64,000 bases of DNA from Rhizobium sophoriradicis (GTDB lineage: Bacteria; Pseudomonadota; Alphaproteobacteria; Rhizobiales; Rhizobiaceae), in contig NZ_RQIH01000011.1 in NCBI RefSeq assembly GCF_003939025.1, positions 62,001 to 126,000 on the forward strand. Reading direction: 5' to 3'. Position numbers and translations under genes: made by a program. Numbering within the stretch: the first letter of the stretch is position 1; each line of letters starts with the position of its first letter. Positions 8,304 to 16,580 of the stretch are shown here, one piece after another. The notes below the pieces were generated by a model. That model was not told the origin of the DNA and did no database searches. It saw only the letters and a program-made list of their open reading frames with translations.

Positions 8304-9236
8304 ATGCAGCCCCACCAGCTTTCTTCAGGCGATGTCATCGCCGACCGCCGCGCCGATTATGCCCGGATGCTCGAAGAGGGCGGCGAGCCGGAGGCGGCGG
8401 CCGAGTTGATGGAGCAGGCGCTCGAACTCGCACCGGCCTGGGCTGCCGGCTGGTATCGCCTCGCCACCTATCGCGAAAAGGCGGGCAGGGCGGAAGCCGC
8501 GATCGGAGCCTATCGCCGCACGCTTGCCCTCGATCCCGAAGATATTTTTGGCGCGGCCCTCAAGCTGGCCGTTCTCGGCGAAGGAGCTGCGCCCGACCGG
8601 CCGCCGAGCCGCTATATCGAGCGGCTGTTCGATGATTATGCCGAGCGTTTCGAAACCTCGCTGGTCGAAAAACTCGATTATAGCGTGCCGCAGAAGCTCG
8701 CAGCCCTCGTTTCTGCCACCGGCAGGCATTACACCTGTGCCGTCGATCTCGGCTGCGGCACCGGCCTGCTCGGCCCCGAAATCCATGGCCGCGTCGACCG
8801 TCTCGAAGGTTTCGACCTCTCGCAGAACATGCTGGCCAAGGCGGCCGAGAAGGCGGTCTACGATCACCTCGCCCAGGCCGACCTGTCGCTTGCATCAGAT
8901 CTTTCCGGCCTCTTTGCCGAGGGGCCACGTGGCCGCGCCGACCTGGTGACGGCAGCCGACGTGCTGATGTATCTCGGCAATCTCGAAAGCGTCTTTGCCA
9001 TCATCAACGATCTCGCCGCATCAGGCGCCGATCTCGCCTTTTCCGTCGAGGATGCGGGGGAGTGCGAGAGCTTCCATCTCGCACCGTCGCTGCGTTATGC
9101 CCATTCGGAAGCCTATGTGAGGATGCTGCTTGCCCGCCACGGCTTCGAAATCCTCGACATTGCCAAGACGGTCATTCGCAAAGATGGCGGCAATCTGGTT
9201 GCCGGCATTCTGTTCCTTACGCGCAAGCCGGCCTGA
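8304..9236 (+). CDS. SAM-dependent methyltransferase with N-terminal TPR region
   Basis: A 310-residue protein. Residues about 15-95 form TPR-like helices (WYRLATYREKAGRAEAAIGAYRRTLALDPEDIFG). The class I methyltransferase fold starts around 140 with motif I VDLGCGTGLLGPEI and continues with FDLSQNMLAKA and DLVTAADVLMYLG. The arrangement matches the family of TPR-methyltransferases sometimes named for trans-aconitate-type enzymes; the substrate cannot be told. It is divergent from the small membrane protein gene. Confidence 0.85.
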   Translation: MQPHQLSSGDVIADRRADYARMLEEGGEPEAAAELMEQALELAPAWAAGWYRLATYREKAGRAEAAIGAYRRTLALDPEDIFGAALKLAVLGEGAAPDRPPSRYIERLFDDYAERFETSLVEKLDYSVPQKLAALVSATGRHYTCAVDLGCGTGLLGPEIHGRVDRLEGFDLSQNMLAKAAEKAVYDHLAQADLSLASDLSGLFAEGPRGRADLVTAADVLMYLGNLESVFAIINDLAASGADLAFSVEDAGECESFHLAPSLRYAHSEAYVRMLLARHGFEILDIAKTVIRKDGGNLVAGILFLTRKPA

Positions 9237-9258
9237 GCGAATGTTTCTTGCGATTTTC

Positions 9259-9426
9259 GAATAGGACAGTATTGCTTACCTATTCCGCTTGCTCGGACCC
9301 CGGAAAGCCTGATATTGCAGGGGTATCCGAAGAGAGCGCGGCGATCAGACGCCGAGCGCTCCGGCTCATTTTCATAAGCAATAACCCACTGCGTCCGGAT
9401 TTCTCCGGACGTGCTCGCGAACACGT
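9259..9426 (+). promoter_or_regulatory. Structured leader upstream of the first YitT gene
   Basis: The 210-bp gap before the YitT gene at 9448 contains four inverted repeats in series. GAATAGG at 9259-9265 pairs with CCTATTC at 9279-9285. A long stem AGCGC-GGCG/CGCC-GCGCT spans 9335-9360 with a bulge. A perfect 8-bp stem CGTCCGGA/TCCGGACG is at 9391-9410. A fourth repeat, ACGTG/CACGT, spans 9408-9426 and overlaps the third, so the last two stems are mutually exclusive. This is the architecture of a regulatory leader RNA, but no known riboswitch motif is recognised. Confidence 0.45.
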
Positions 9427-9447
9427 CTGCTGTTGGAGACTGGCGAC

Positions 9448-10083
9448 ATGACACAGCTCATCAATGCCCTCGGCCTCTGGAATACGAGTGCTGCGCGTCA
9501 CTCGCCGATCGAAGACGTGCAGGGCATATTCTCCGGCAGTCTCGTCGCAGCCCTCGGCCTATACGTACTTGCCAGCGCCGGCCTTCTCACCGGCAGCACG
9601 GCCGGCGTCGCCTTCCTTCTGCATTACGCTTTCGGCGTCAATTTCGGCCTCGCCTTCTTCCTGCTCAACCTGCCGTTCTTCTATCTCTCGTGGAAACGTC
9701 TCGGCATGGCTTTCACGCTGAAGACCTTCATCGCCATCGGCCTGACCTCGGCAATCGCAGATCTGCAGTCGCGTCTCTTTTCCATTTCGAGCATCCATCC
9801 GGCCTGGGCGGCTCTGCTCGGCGGCCTGCTGCTCGGCTTCGGCGCGCTGGCGCTTTATCGCCACCGCGCCAGCCTCGGCGGCGTCGGCATTCTCGGCGTC
9901 TATCTGCAGGAGCGTTTCGGCATCCGCGCCGGCCTCGTCCAGCTGGCCATCGACATGTGCGTGCTGGCCGCCGCCTTCTTCGTCACCACGCCGCCGGTGG
10001 TCTTCTATTCCGTCCTCGGCGCCCTCGTCCTCAACCTCTTCGTCGCCATCAATCACCGCGCCGACCGCTACATCGCACTCTGA
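9448..10083 (+). CDS. YitT family membrane protein (first copy)
   Basis: A 211-residue protein with five to six predicted membrane helices and the YitT/DUF161 pattern: AGLLTGSTAGVAFLLHYAFGVNFGLAFFLLNLPFFYLSWKRLG, then HRASLGGVGILGVYLQERFG. The start at 9448 has GGAG nine bases upstream; a TTG at 9433 would remove that spacing. A paralogue lies at 11887-12519 with matching motifs throughout, including the C-terminal INHRxDRYIA. YitT-type proteins are presumed transporters of unknown substrate. A structured leader precedes it. Confidence 0.88.
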   Translation: MTQLINALGLWNTSAARHSPIEDVQGIFSGSLVAALGLYVLASAGLLTGSTAGVAFLLHYAFGVNFGLAFFLLNLPFFYLSWKRLGMAFTLKTFIAIGLTSAIADLQSRLFSISSIHPAWAALLGGLLLGFGALALYRHRASLGGVGILGVYLQERFGIRAGLVQLAIDMCVLAAAFFVTTPPVVFYSVLGALVLNLFVAINHRADRYIAL

Positions 10084-10180
10084 CATTACAAATCGGTAAC
10101 CCATTCTGAACAAAACGTAACTTGCCTGTCATCGGCCCCGGCGCGACACTTCTCCCGCGCCGGATTTGATGAGGTGAGTT

Positions 10181-10348
10181 ATGTCAGATTTGGAAAAACT
10201 TGTGAGACGCCGCATGCAGGAAGAATACGCCAAGGGCGCTTCCGCAGAGGAAATTACGAAAGTCGTCCGCGATCTGCTCAACAGCATCGACCTCTCGGGC
10301 ACAGCGCCTGACGCCGTTGCCGCACGGGCCACGATCGATCGCGAATAA
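10181..10348 (+). CDS. Small conserved-looking protein, unknown function
   Basis: A 55-residue ORF (MSDLEKLVRRRMQEEYAKG at the start, ending ARATIDRE) with a good ribosome site (GAGG about 7 bases before the ATG) and typical local codon use. It is predicted helical and charged, with no signal or membrane segment. A near-perfect terminator hairpin begins 13 bases after its stop, which supports it as a real, separately transcribed gene. It lies 97 bp after the first YitT gene. Confidence 0.65.
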   Translation: MSDLEKLVRRRMQEEYAKGASAEEITKVVRDLLNSIDLSGTAPDAVAARATIDRE

Positions 10349-10360
10349 CGGAATTTTCAA

Positions 10361-10382
10361 CCGACCCGAAATTTCGGGTCGG
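10361..10382 (+). terminator. Intrinsic terminator-like palindrome
   Basis: Perfect 22-bp inverted repeat: arm CCGACCCGAAA, then its complement TTTCGGGTCGG, followed by TTGTT. It is placed just after the 55-residue gene and probably ends its transcript. Confidence 0.65.
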
Positions 10383-10544
10383 TTGTTGGGATGCCATCAT
10401 TGCCCGCGCGGCGCCGCCACCTCTGCATGGGTCGCCTATTTCAGCTGCGGCAAAGTTGCCCGTAGGACAGATGATGGGGCTGAGAAGCCCACGTCAAAAT
10501 CGCAGCTCCGCCCGTATTCCTCGCTGTTCTTGCTCCACAAACCA

Positions 10545-10603
10545 CCCACACTCCGTCATCCTCGGCCTTGAGCAGCTCAAGGCCTGGGATGACGGAGTGT
10601 GGG
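10545..10603. repeat. Long intergenic inverted repeat
   Basis: Arms of 28 bases (10545-10572 and 10576-10603) pair with about two mismatches around a 3-base loop; the arms begin CCCACACTCCGTCATCC. It lies in the 437-bp gap 10349-10785, in which I see no gene apart from this and the terminator. The stem motif TCCGTCATCC is related in style to the repeat at 38759-38873. Confidence 0.7.
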
Positions 10604-10785
10604 GCGTGTTTTGCCAAACTCGCCGTCGACGAAGCGGATGAAACGTCACACTTCCTGGTTCAACGCGCTGCCGGGTGTCCCATCCGCCTGCCGGCACGTT
10701 TGCCTGGGGCCTTAACCCCTCCTTCGGACTGAGGTGAGACGAGGATATGCCGCGACCTCTCCCCACTCACCTCTACGCATTGGCC

Positions 10786-11247
10786 TCAAGCCGCCTTTGT
10801 CACCGCATCGAGCGGATGCTGCGAGCGGAAGCCGACGGCGAGCCGGTTCCAGACATTGATCGCGCCGATCGTCACGGTGATCTTCGTCATCTCCTCCTCG
10901 GAAAAATACGCCTTCAGCGTCTCGTAGTCGGCATCCGGGGCGCCGGTTTTGGCGATGTTGGTGACGGCGTCGACCCAGCCGAGCAGGGCGCGTTCACGCG
11001 CGTCATAGACCGGCGATTCCCGCCACACGCACATCAGGTTGATCCATTGTTCGCTGAGCCCGTCGTGACGGGCTTCCTTCACATGCATGTCGACGCAATA
11101 GGCGCAGCCGTTGATCTGCGAGGCGCGCAGTTTGATCAGGTGGATGAAGCGGCGCTCCAGTCCGCAGGACTGGACATACTGCTCGAGTGCGGCGACCGCC
11201 TTGTAGGCATCGGGGGCGGCTTTGGCGAAGTTGAAACGAGGTTGCAT
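10786..11247 (-). CDS. AhpD-like carboxymuconolactone decarboxylase family protein
   Basis: A 153-residue protein of the AhpD-like superfamily. It carries the redox CxxC and following His in NGCAYCVDMH (Cys48, Cys51, His55) after the helix IHLIKLRASQ, which is typical of alkylhydroperoxidase-type members. It probably acts in peroxide defence or as a general disulfide-dependent peroxidase. It lies 21 bp after the Rrf2-family regulator on the same strand, so the two form an operon likely controlled by that regulator. Confidence 0.88.
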   Translation of the reverse strand: MQPRFNFAKAAPDAYKAVAALEQYVQSCGLERRFIHLIKLRASQINGCAYCVDMHVKEARHDGLSEQWINLMCVWRESPVYDARERALLGWVDAVTNIAKTGAPDADYETLKAYFSEEEMTKITVTIGAINVWNRLAVGFRSQHPLDAVTKAA

Positions 11248-11268
11248 GTCTTTCTCCTTTGATAGGGC

Positions 11269-11769
11269 TCAGCGAGCCATTTTGCGTTCGTGGATTTCGA
11301 GGAAGGCGCAGCCTCTAGCTGCGATCGATCCGTCGTCGAGGGCATTCAATTCGATGCCGAGATCGGCAATGCTGGTCTTGGCGAGTTCGGCCCGGTAGAC
11401 CCGCTCGGCCCGGAGCATCGCCGCGCTGATGGTGCAGGGCTTGGCGAAGAAGCGGTCGGAGACCGGGTTAGGGCCGCGCTGGCGGATTTCGGCGCAGCGG
11501 AAAGCTGGCGCCGGTCCCTCGACGGCGAGCAGGATATCGAGCAGCGAAATCTCTTCCGGCGCCTTCGCGAGCTTATATCCACCCCGCGGGCCAGGCACGG
11601 TATCGAGAATGCCGGCGCCCGACAGCGCCTGCAGATGCTTCAACAGATAGCTCGTCGACACGCCGTGGAATTCCGCCAGGGCGGCGGCCGACAGCACGCC
11701 GCCTTCGGAGAGGCCGGAAAGCATCGCAACGCTGTGAATGGCCTGTTCGACACCGTCGCTCATCTTCAT
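11269..11769 (-). CDS. Rrf2 family transcriptional regulator
   Basis: A 166-residue protein with the Rrf2 winged helix (about 5-85): AIHSVAMLSGLSEGGVLSAAALAEFHGVSTSYLLKHLQALSGAGILDTVPGPRGGYKLAKAPEEISLLDIL is the typical scaffold, here described by its key parts. It retains one to two Cys beyond the HTH (FRCAEI, KPCTIS) but not the clear three-Cys Fe-S motif of IscR/NsrR. The start at 11769 has AGGAG nine bases upstream. It is the first gene of the Rrf2-AhpD unit, divergent from the second YitT gene. Confidence 0.88.
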   Translation of the reverse strand: MKMSDGVEQAIHSVAMLSGLSEGGVLSAAALAEFHGVSTSYLLKHLQALSGAGILDTVPGPRGGYKLAKAPEEISLLDILLAVEGPAPAFRCAEIRQRGPNPVSDRFFAKPCTISAAMLRAERVYRAELAKTSIADLGIELNALDDGSIAARGCAFLEIHERKMAR

Positions 11770-11784
11770 CGAAACCATCTCCTA

Positions 11785-11809
11785 ATCGTGGATACAAAAT
11801 ATCCATGAT
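11785..11809. promoter_or_regulatory. Probable Rrf2-regulator operator
   Basis: A 25-bp inverted repeat: ATCGTGGATA, five bases CAAAA, then TATCCATGAT, with a single mismatch between the 10-base arms. It is 15 bp before the Rrf2 start codon and about 80 bp before the second YitT gene, a position suited to autoregulation and possibly shared control of both directions. Confidence 0.6.
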
Positions 11810-11886
11810 TATCTCGGCTGTCAACTGGCGGCTGCTTGCCTTTCTCCTTGCGCCGGATAGAAGGAGAAAAACCGCAGGGGAACATC

Positions 11887-12519
11887 ATGGCATCCAATGC
11901 CTTCGCAGGCCTTCTGAATTCCAGCGCCGACCGTCACTCACTTTTTGACGACGCGCAGGGCATCGTCGCCGGCAGCATGCTCGCGGTGCTCGGCGTCACG
12001 CTTCTTTCCGGCGCGGGACTGCTTGCCGGCGGCACCGCGGGCCTTGCCTTCCTCGCCCATTATGCGACCGGAATAAGCTTCGGCCTCTGCTTCTTTGCGG
12101 TAAACCTGCCCTTCTATTATCTCGCCTTCCGTCGCCTGGGCCCCGCCTTCACCATCAAGACTTTCGTTGCGATCGCGCTGACCTCGGTCCTGTCCGAATT
12201 CGCGCCCGGCTTCATCGGCGTGGCGCATGTCCATCCGGTCGCCGGAGCGCTCTTCGGAGGCCTCGTCATCGCCGCCGGCATGCTGGCGCTTTTCCGCCAC
12301 CGCGCCAGTCTCGGCGGCATCGGCATCCTCGCCCTCTACATCCAGGATCGCTTCGGCTGGCGCGCCGGCCTCGTCCAGCTCGGATTCGACGGCATCGTGC
12401 TGGCGCTCTCCTTCTTCGTCGCCAGTCCCTTCATCATCGCTTGTTCGGTTCTCGGCGCGGTCGTGCTCAACCTCACGCTCGCCATCAATCATCGCAAGGA
12501 CCGCTATATCGCGATGTGA
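11887..12519 (+). CDS. YitT family membrane protein (second copy)
   Basis: A 210-residue paralogue of the protein at 9448, sharing the order of motifs: DDAQGIVAGS, GLLAGGTAGLAFLAHYATGISFGLCFF, PAFTIKTFVAIALTS, HRASLGGIGILALYIQDRFGWRAGLVQL and INHRKDRYIAM. It has five to six membrane helices. The start at 11887 is preceded by AGGGGA. The palindrome upstream is shared with the divergent Rrf2 gene. A presumed transporter; substrate unknown. Confidence 0.88.
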   Translation: MASNAFAGLLNSSADRHSLFDDAQGIVAGSMLAVLGVTLLSGAGLLAGGTAGLAFLAHYATGISFGLCFFAVNLPFYYLAFRRLGPAFTIKTFVAIALTSVLSEFAPGFIGVAHVHPVAGALFGGLVIAAGMLALFRHRASLGGIGILALYIQDRFGWRAGLVQLGFDGIVLALSFFVASPFIIACSVLGAVVLNLTLAINHRKDRYIAM

Positions 12520-12566
12520 GCGGTGACCGCTCTTCTTTTTCGCCGGCGTTTCACTACCTTCAGGAT

Positions 12567-15077
12567 GTGGACCAGATCGATTCCGAAGCCCGCGCCCTGC
12601 TTCCTGCCGCCTTTACCCGCTGGTTTGCGGAAAAGGGCTGGCGTCCGCGCGCCCATCAGCTGGAACTGCTTGCCCGCGCCGAGGCCGGCGAAAGCACCCT
12701 GCTGATTGCGCCGACCGGCGCCGGCAAGACGCTTGCCGGTTTTCTGCCGTCACTCACCGACCTTACCCGTCGCGGCAAGATTCCGCCCGGTTCCGCCTTC
12801 ACCGGCATCCACACGCTCTATGTCTCGCCGCTGAAGGCGCTGGCGATCGATATCGAGCGTAATCTGATGAAGCCGGTCGCGGAGATGGGCCTGCCGGTCA
12901 CCGTCGAAAACCGCACCGGCGATACGCCGAACGCCAAGCGCCAGCGCCAAAAACTCAACCCGCCGGATATTCTGCTGACGACGCCCGAGCAGGTCGCCCT
13001 GCTTCTCGCCAACCGCGAGGCCGAGCGCTTCTTCAAGGATCTGAAATATGTGGTGCTCGACGAATTGCATTCGCTCGTTACCTCCAAGCGCGGCCATATG
13101 CTGTCGCTCGGCCTTGCCCGCCTGCGCCGCCTTGCCCCTGACCTGAAGACCATCGGCCTGTCGGCGACCGTCGCCGAGCCGATGGATCTGCAGAAATGGC
13201 TGGTCGCTCAGGAGGAGGGCAGGGAGCATCACGCCGGCCTCGTCGTCGTCGGAGGCGGCGCCAAGCCCGACATTTCGATCTTGTCGACCGAGGAGCGCAT
13301 TCCCTGGGCCGGCCATTCCGCCAAATATGCCATTCCCGATGTCTACAGGCAGCTCCTCGACCACCAGACGACGCTGCTGTTCGTCAATACCCGCAGCCAG
13401 GCCGAAATGCTCTTCCAGGAGCTCTGGACGATCAATGACGACAACCTGCCGATCGCCCTTCACCATGGCTCGCTCGATGTCGCCCAGCGCCGCAAGGTCG
13501 AGGCGGCGATGGCCGAAAACCGGCTGCGTGCCGTCGTCGCCACCTCGACGCTCGATCTCGGCATTGACTGGGGCGATGTCGATCTGGTGATCCATGTCGG
13601 CGCGCCGAAGGGCGCCTCGCGCCTTGCCCAGCGCATCGGCCGCGCCAATCACCGCATGGACGAGCCGTCGAAGGCGATCCTCGTGCCGGCCAACCGTTTC
13701 GAGGTGATGGAGTGCCAGGCGGCACTCGACGCCAATTATATCGGCGCCCAGGATACGCCGCCGGTCGGCCGCGGTGCGCTCGACGTGCTCGCCCAGCACG
13801 TGCTCGGCATGGCCTGCGCCGAACCCTTCGACATGCTGGAACTCTATGACGAGATCACCAGCGCCTCGCCCTATGCCGATCTCAGCTGGGAAAACTTCGA
13901 ACGCGTCGTCGATTTCGTCGCGACCGGCGGTTATGCACTGAGAACCTATGAGCGTTACGCCCGCATCCGCAAGACCAAGGAGGGCCGCTGGCGCGTCTCC
14001 AACCCTGCTGTCGCCCAGCAATATCGCCTCAACCTCGGCACCATCGTCGAAAGCCCGATGCTGAACATCCGCATGGTCAAGCGCGGCGGGGGCGGCCGGA
14101 TCGGCCGCGGCGGCGCCACGCTCGGCAAGGTCGAGGAATATTTCCTCGAGCAATTGTCGCCCGGCGATACCTTCGTCTTCTCCGGCAAGGTGCTGCGCTT
14201 CGAGGGCATCCGCGAAAACGAATGCCTGGCGTCGCAGGCCTTTTCGCTCGATCCGAAGATCCCGTCTTACAATGGCGGCAAGTTTCCGCTGTCGACCTAT
14301 CTTGCCGAGCAGGTGCGGGCGATGATCGCCGATCCCGACCGCTGGCGCCATCTGCCCGATCAGGTGCGCGACTGGCTGTCGCTGCAGACGGACAAATCGA
14401 TGCTGCCGAAGCGCGACGAGTTCCTGATCGAAACCTTCCCGCGCGGCAGCCGCGGCTACATGGTCGCCTATCCCTTCGAGGGCCGCCTCGCCCACCAGAC
14501 GCTCGGCATGCTGCTGACGCGCCGGCTGGACCGGGCGGGAGCCAAGCCGCTCGGCTTCGTCGCCACTGATTATTCGCTCGCCGTCTGGGGCCTGGAGGAT
14601 ATGGGCCTGATGATCGGCAACGGCCGGCTCAGCCTTTCCGACCTGTTCGACGCGGACATGCTGGGTGACGATCTCGAAGCCTGGCTCAACGAATCCTTCC
14701 TGCTGAAGCGCACCTTCCGCAATTGCGCCGTGATTGCAGGCTTGATCGAGCGCCGCCATCCTGGCAAGGAAAAGAGCGGCCGCCAGATCACCGTCTCCGC
14801 CGATCTGATCTACGACGTGCTGCGCAGCCACGAGCCGGATCACATCCTCCTGCAGGCGACGCGGCAGGATGCGGCGACCGGACTTTTGGATATAAGCCGA
14901 CTTGGCGATATGCTGATGCGAATCAGGGGCCACATCACCCACCGCCCGCTCGACCATATTTCCCCGCTCGCCGTGCCGGTGATGTTGGAGATCGGACGCG
15001 AAGCGGTGCCGGGCGAGGCCCATGACGCATTGCTCGCTGAAGCGGCGGACGATCTGATCGCCGAAGCGCTGGCCTGA
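12567..15077 (+). CDS. Lhr-type DEXH-box helicase (ligase-associated DNA damage response)
   Basis: An 836-residue superfamily 2 helicase. Walker A is APTGAGKTLAGF near residue 50, motif II is DELH (Asp165), motif III SATVAEP, and motif VI QRIGRANHR. The long C-terminal winged-helix/Lhr region includes EYFLEQLSPGDTFVFSGKVLRFEG. This is the bacterial Lhr-core type that in many proteobacteria travels with a metallophosphatase (PdeM), an ATP-dependent ligase and an exonuclease for DNA repair. The start is uncertain: GTG at 12567 is used; GTG at 12516, overlapping the previous stop, is possible. pdeM follows 25 bp downstream. Confidence 0.9.
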   Translation: MDQIDSEARALLPAAFTRWFAEKGWRPRAHQLELLARAEAGESTLLIAPTGAGKTLAGFLPSLTDLTRRGKIPPGSAFTGIHTLYVSPLKALAIDIERNLMKPVAEMGLPVTVENRTGDTPNAKRQRQKLNPPDILLTTPEQVALLLANREAERFFKDLKYVVLDELHSLVTSKRGHMLSLGLARLRRLAPDLKTIGLSATVAEPMDLQKWLVAQEEGREHHAGLVVVGGGAKPDISILSTEERIPWAGHSAKYAIPDVYRQLLDHQTTLLFVNTRSQAEMLFQELWTINDDNLPIALHHGSLDVAQRRKVEAAMAENRLRAVVATSTLDLGIDWGDVDLVIHVGAPKGASRLAQRIGRANHRMDEPSKAILVPANRFEVMECQAALDANYIGAQDTPPVGRGALDVLAQHVLGMACAEPFDMLELYDEITSASPYADLSWENFERVVDFVATGGYALRTYERYARIRKTKEGRWRVSNPAVAQQYRLNLGTIVESPMLNIRMVKRGGGGRIGRGGATLGKVEEYFLEQLSPGDTFVFSGKVLRFEGIRENECLASQAFSLDPKIPSYNGGKFPLSTYLAEQVRAMIADPDRWRHLPDQVRDWLSLQTDKSMLPKRDEFLIETFPRGSRGYMVAYPFEGRLAHQTLGMLLTRRLDRAGAKPLGFVATDYSLAVWGLEDMGLMIGNGRLSLSDLFDADMLGDDLEAWLNESFLLKRTFRNCAVIAGLIERRHPGKEKSGRQITVSADLIYDVLRSHEPDHILLQATRQDAATGLLDISRLGDMLMRIRGHITHRPLDHISPLAVPVMLEIGREAVPGEAHDALLAEAADDLIAEALA

Positions 15078-15102
15078 GACCTGTTTGGGAATAACGACCG
15101 TG

Positions 15103-15828
15103 ATGAACCGCCTGGCGCTGGCGCGCGACATATCCGGATTGGCCGCCGTGCCGGGCATCGAGACGACGATCCACGGCATTGCCGCCGTCTGCGATCCGCT
15201 TGGCGCCCTCTATTTGCCGGATGCCGGCCTGCTCGTCGTCTCCGACCTGCATCTGGAAAAGGGTGCGGCCTTCGCCCGCCGCGGCATGATGCTGCCGCCT
15301 TACGATACGCTGGCGACCCTGACCGTGCTGGCCGCCGTCATCTCGCGCTATGATCCGAAGCTCGTCATCTCGCTCGGCGACAATTTCCACGATCGCATCG
15401 GCTCCGCGCATCTGCCGGAAAATTTCCGCGCGCTGATCGTCGGCATGGCGCGCGGCCGCGAATGGATCTGGATCAACGGCAATCATGATCCCGACGGCGT
15501 CGTCGATCTGCCCGGCGCCTGCGCCGACGAGATGCATTATGCCGGCCTGACCTTCCGCCACGAGCCGAAAAACGGCCTGCAGAGCGGCGAAATCGCCGGC
15601 CACCTGCACCCGTCGGCGACCGTGCGCCGTCGCGACAGATCCGTCCGCCGCCCGTGTTTTGCCACCGACGGCGCCCGCCTGCTGATGCCCGCCTTCGGCG
15701 TCATGAGCGGCGGCTTGGATCTCGGCCATCAGGCGATGAAAGGCCTGTTCGACACATCGTCTCTGGTGGCGCATCTGTTGGGGCGGGATCGGATTTATTC
15801 GGTCAGGTATGGGAATTTGCGGGGGTAG
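15103..15828 (+). CDS. pdeM: Ligase-associated DNA damage response metallophosphoesterase PdeM
   Basis: A 241-residue calcineurin-like phosphoesterase. Metal-ligand motifs occur in order: SDLHLEKG (about 48), GDNFHD (about 93), GNHDPDG (about 127) and a later GHLHPSA. It corresponds to the PdeM nuclease/phosphatase encoded next to Lhr-type helicases. The start at 15103 (ATG, with GTG immediately before) was chosen over a TTG 18 bases upstream. It is probably co-transcribed with the helicase. No ligase or exonuclease gene follows, so this is a reduced version of the usual repair cluster. Confidence 0.9.
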   Translation: MNRLALARDISGLAAVPGIETTIHGIAAVCDPLGALYLPDAGLLVVSDLHLEKGAAFARRGMMLPPYDTLATLTVLAAVISRYDPKLVISLGDNFHDRIGSAHLPENFRALIVGMARGREWIWINGNHDPDGVVDLPGACADEMHYAGLTFRHEPKNGLQSGEIAGHLHPSATVRRRDRSVRRPCFATDGARLLMPAFGVMSGGLDLGHQAMKGLFDTSSLVAHLLGRDRIYSVRYGNLRG

Positions 15829-15876
15829 CGATTGCTATTCGGATAGGGCCTGCCGTGGCCGCCCCTCAGACTATTG

Positions 15877-16458
15877 TTAATCACACCCCCGCAACTGCTG
15901 CTGATAGGTTCCAGCCATCCGTGCGAACTTCTGCGCCGTCTGCTGCAATTGCCCGTTCGAGCGCCAGTCGCCGCGCTTGTATCCCGTCGGCCCGGAATAA
16001 TAGGCGAGGTAGAGATTATAGGCATCGTTCAGCGGAATGCCGGTCTCGACGCTGTTTTGATAGTGGTACCAGCCGATGAAATCGATGGCGTCGGTGAAGT
16101 TCGTGCGCCGCGCCGCCCAGTTCCCGGTCTGCGACTGATAGTGATCCCACGTTCCGTCGAGCGCCTGCGAATAGCCGTAGGCGGTCGATGGCCGGGTCCA
16201 GGGAATGAAGCCGAAGAGCTTGGTACGCGGTGGCCGCGCATAAGGCTGGAAACCCGATTCGGTGTACATCGTCGCCATCAGGATCGGCACGGGCACGCCG
16301 TATTTCTTTTCTGTCCGCTCGGCCGCTCTCTGCCAGCTGGAAAAAAGCCCCTCGCGCTGGTCGAACACGGCGCAGATGTTTCTCGTCTGCTTCGGCGCCG
16401 TCGCGCAGCCGGCAAGCAGCGCCAGACCCACGGCGGTCAGAACGATACGAGTACGCAT
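15877..16458 (-). CDS. Lytic transglycosylase-like (SLT domain) lipoprotein
   Basis: A 193-residue lipoprotein: signal peptide with lipobox ALLAGC (Cys18). The SLT-like domain has the probable catalytic Glu67 in MYTESGFQPYARP, then AYGYSQALDGTWDHYQ and NLYLAYYSGPTGYKRGDW, which is the usual AYYSG-type loop. It would cleave peptidoglycan glycan strands from the outer-membrane side. Length is normal for the short rhizobial type. It stands alone, convergent with pdeM. Confidence 0.87.
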   Translation of the reverse strand: MRTRIVLTAVGLALLAGCATAPKQTRNICAVFDQREGLFSSWQRAAERTEKKYGVPVPILMATMYTESGFQPYARPPRTKLFGFIPWTRPSTAYGYSQALDGTWDHYQSQTGNWAARRTNFTDAIDFIGWYHYQNSVETGIPLNDAYNLYLAYYSGPTGYKRGDWRSNGQLQQTAQKFARMAGTYQQQLRGCD

Positions 16459-16580
16459 AACAGAACCTCTCGTTTCAGAGAGATTACTAACTCGTAAATG
16501 TTAAGAACCGGTTTTTAGTCGAATACGAAGCTTTTTGGAAAGGGCTGCCGCCGTCGACCGGGGCCGAGCCACGATCTAAG

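Noticed and set aside
12516-12566. Upstream GTG start for the helicase at 12516
   Set aside because: Possible, but it gives a non-family N-terminal extension and overlaps the YitT stop; kept only as an alternative.
12750-15179. An 809-residue open frame on the minus strand opposite the Lhr helicase and PdeM genes
   Set aside because: Frame complementary to strong coding sequence in GC-rich DNA; it has no domain, no ribosome site, and the plus-strand motifs are unmistakable.
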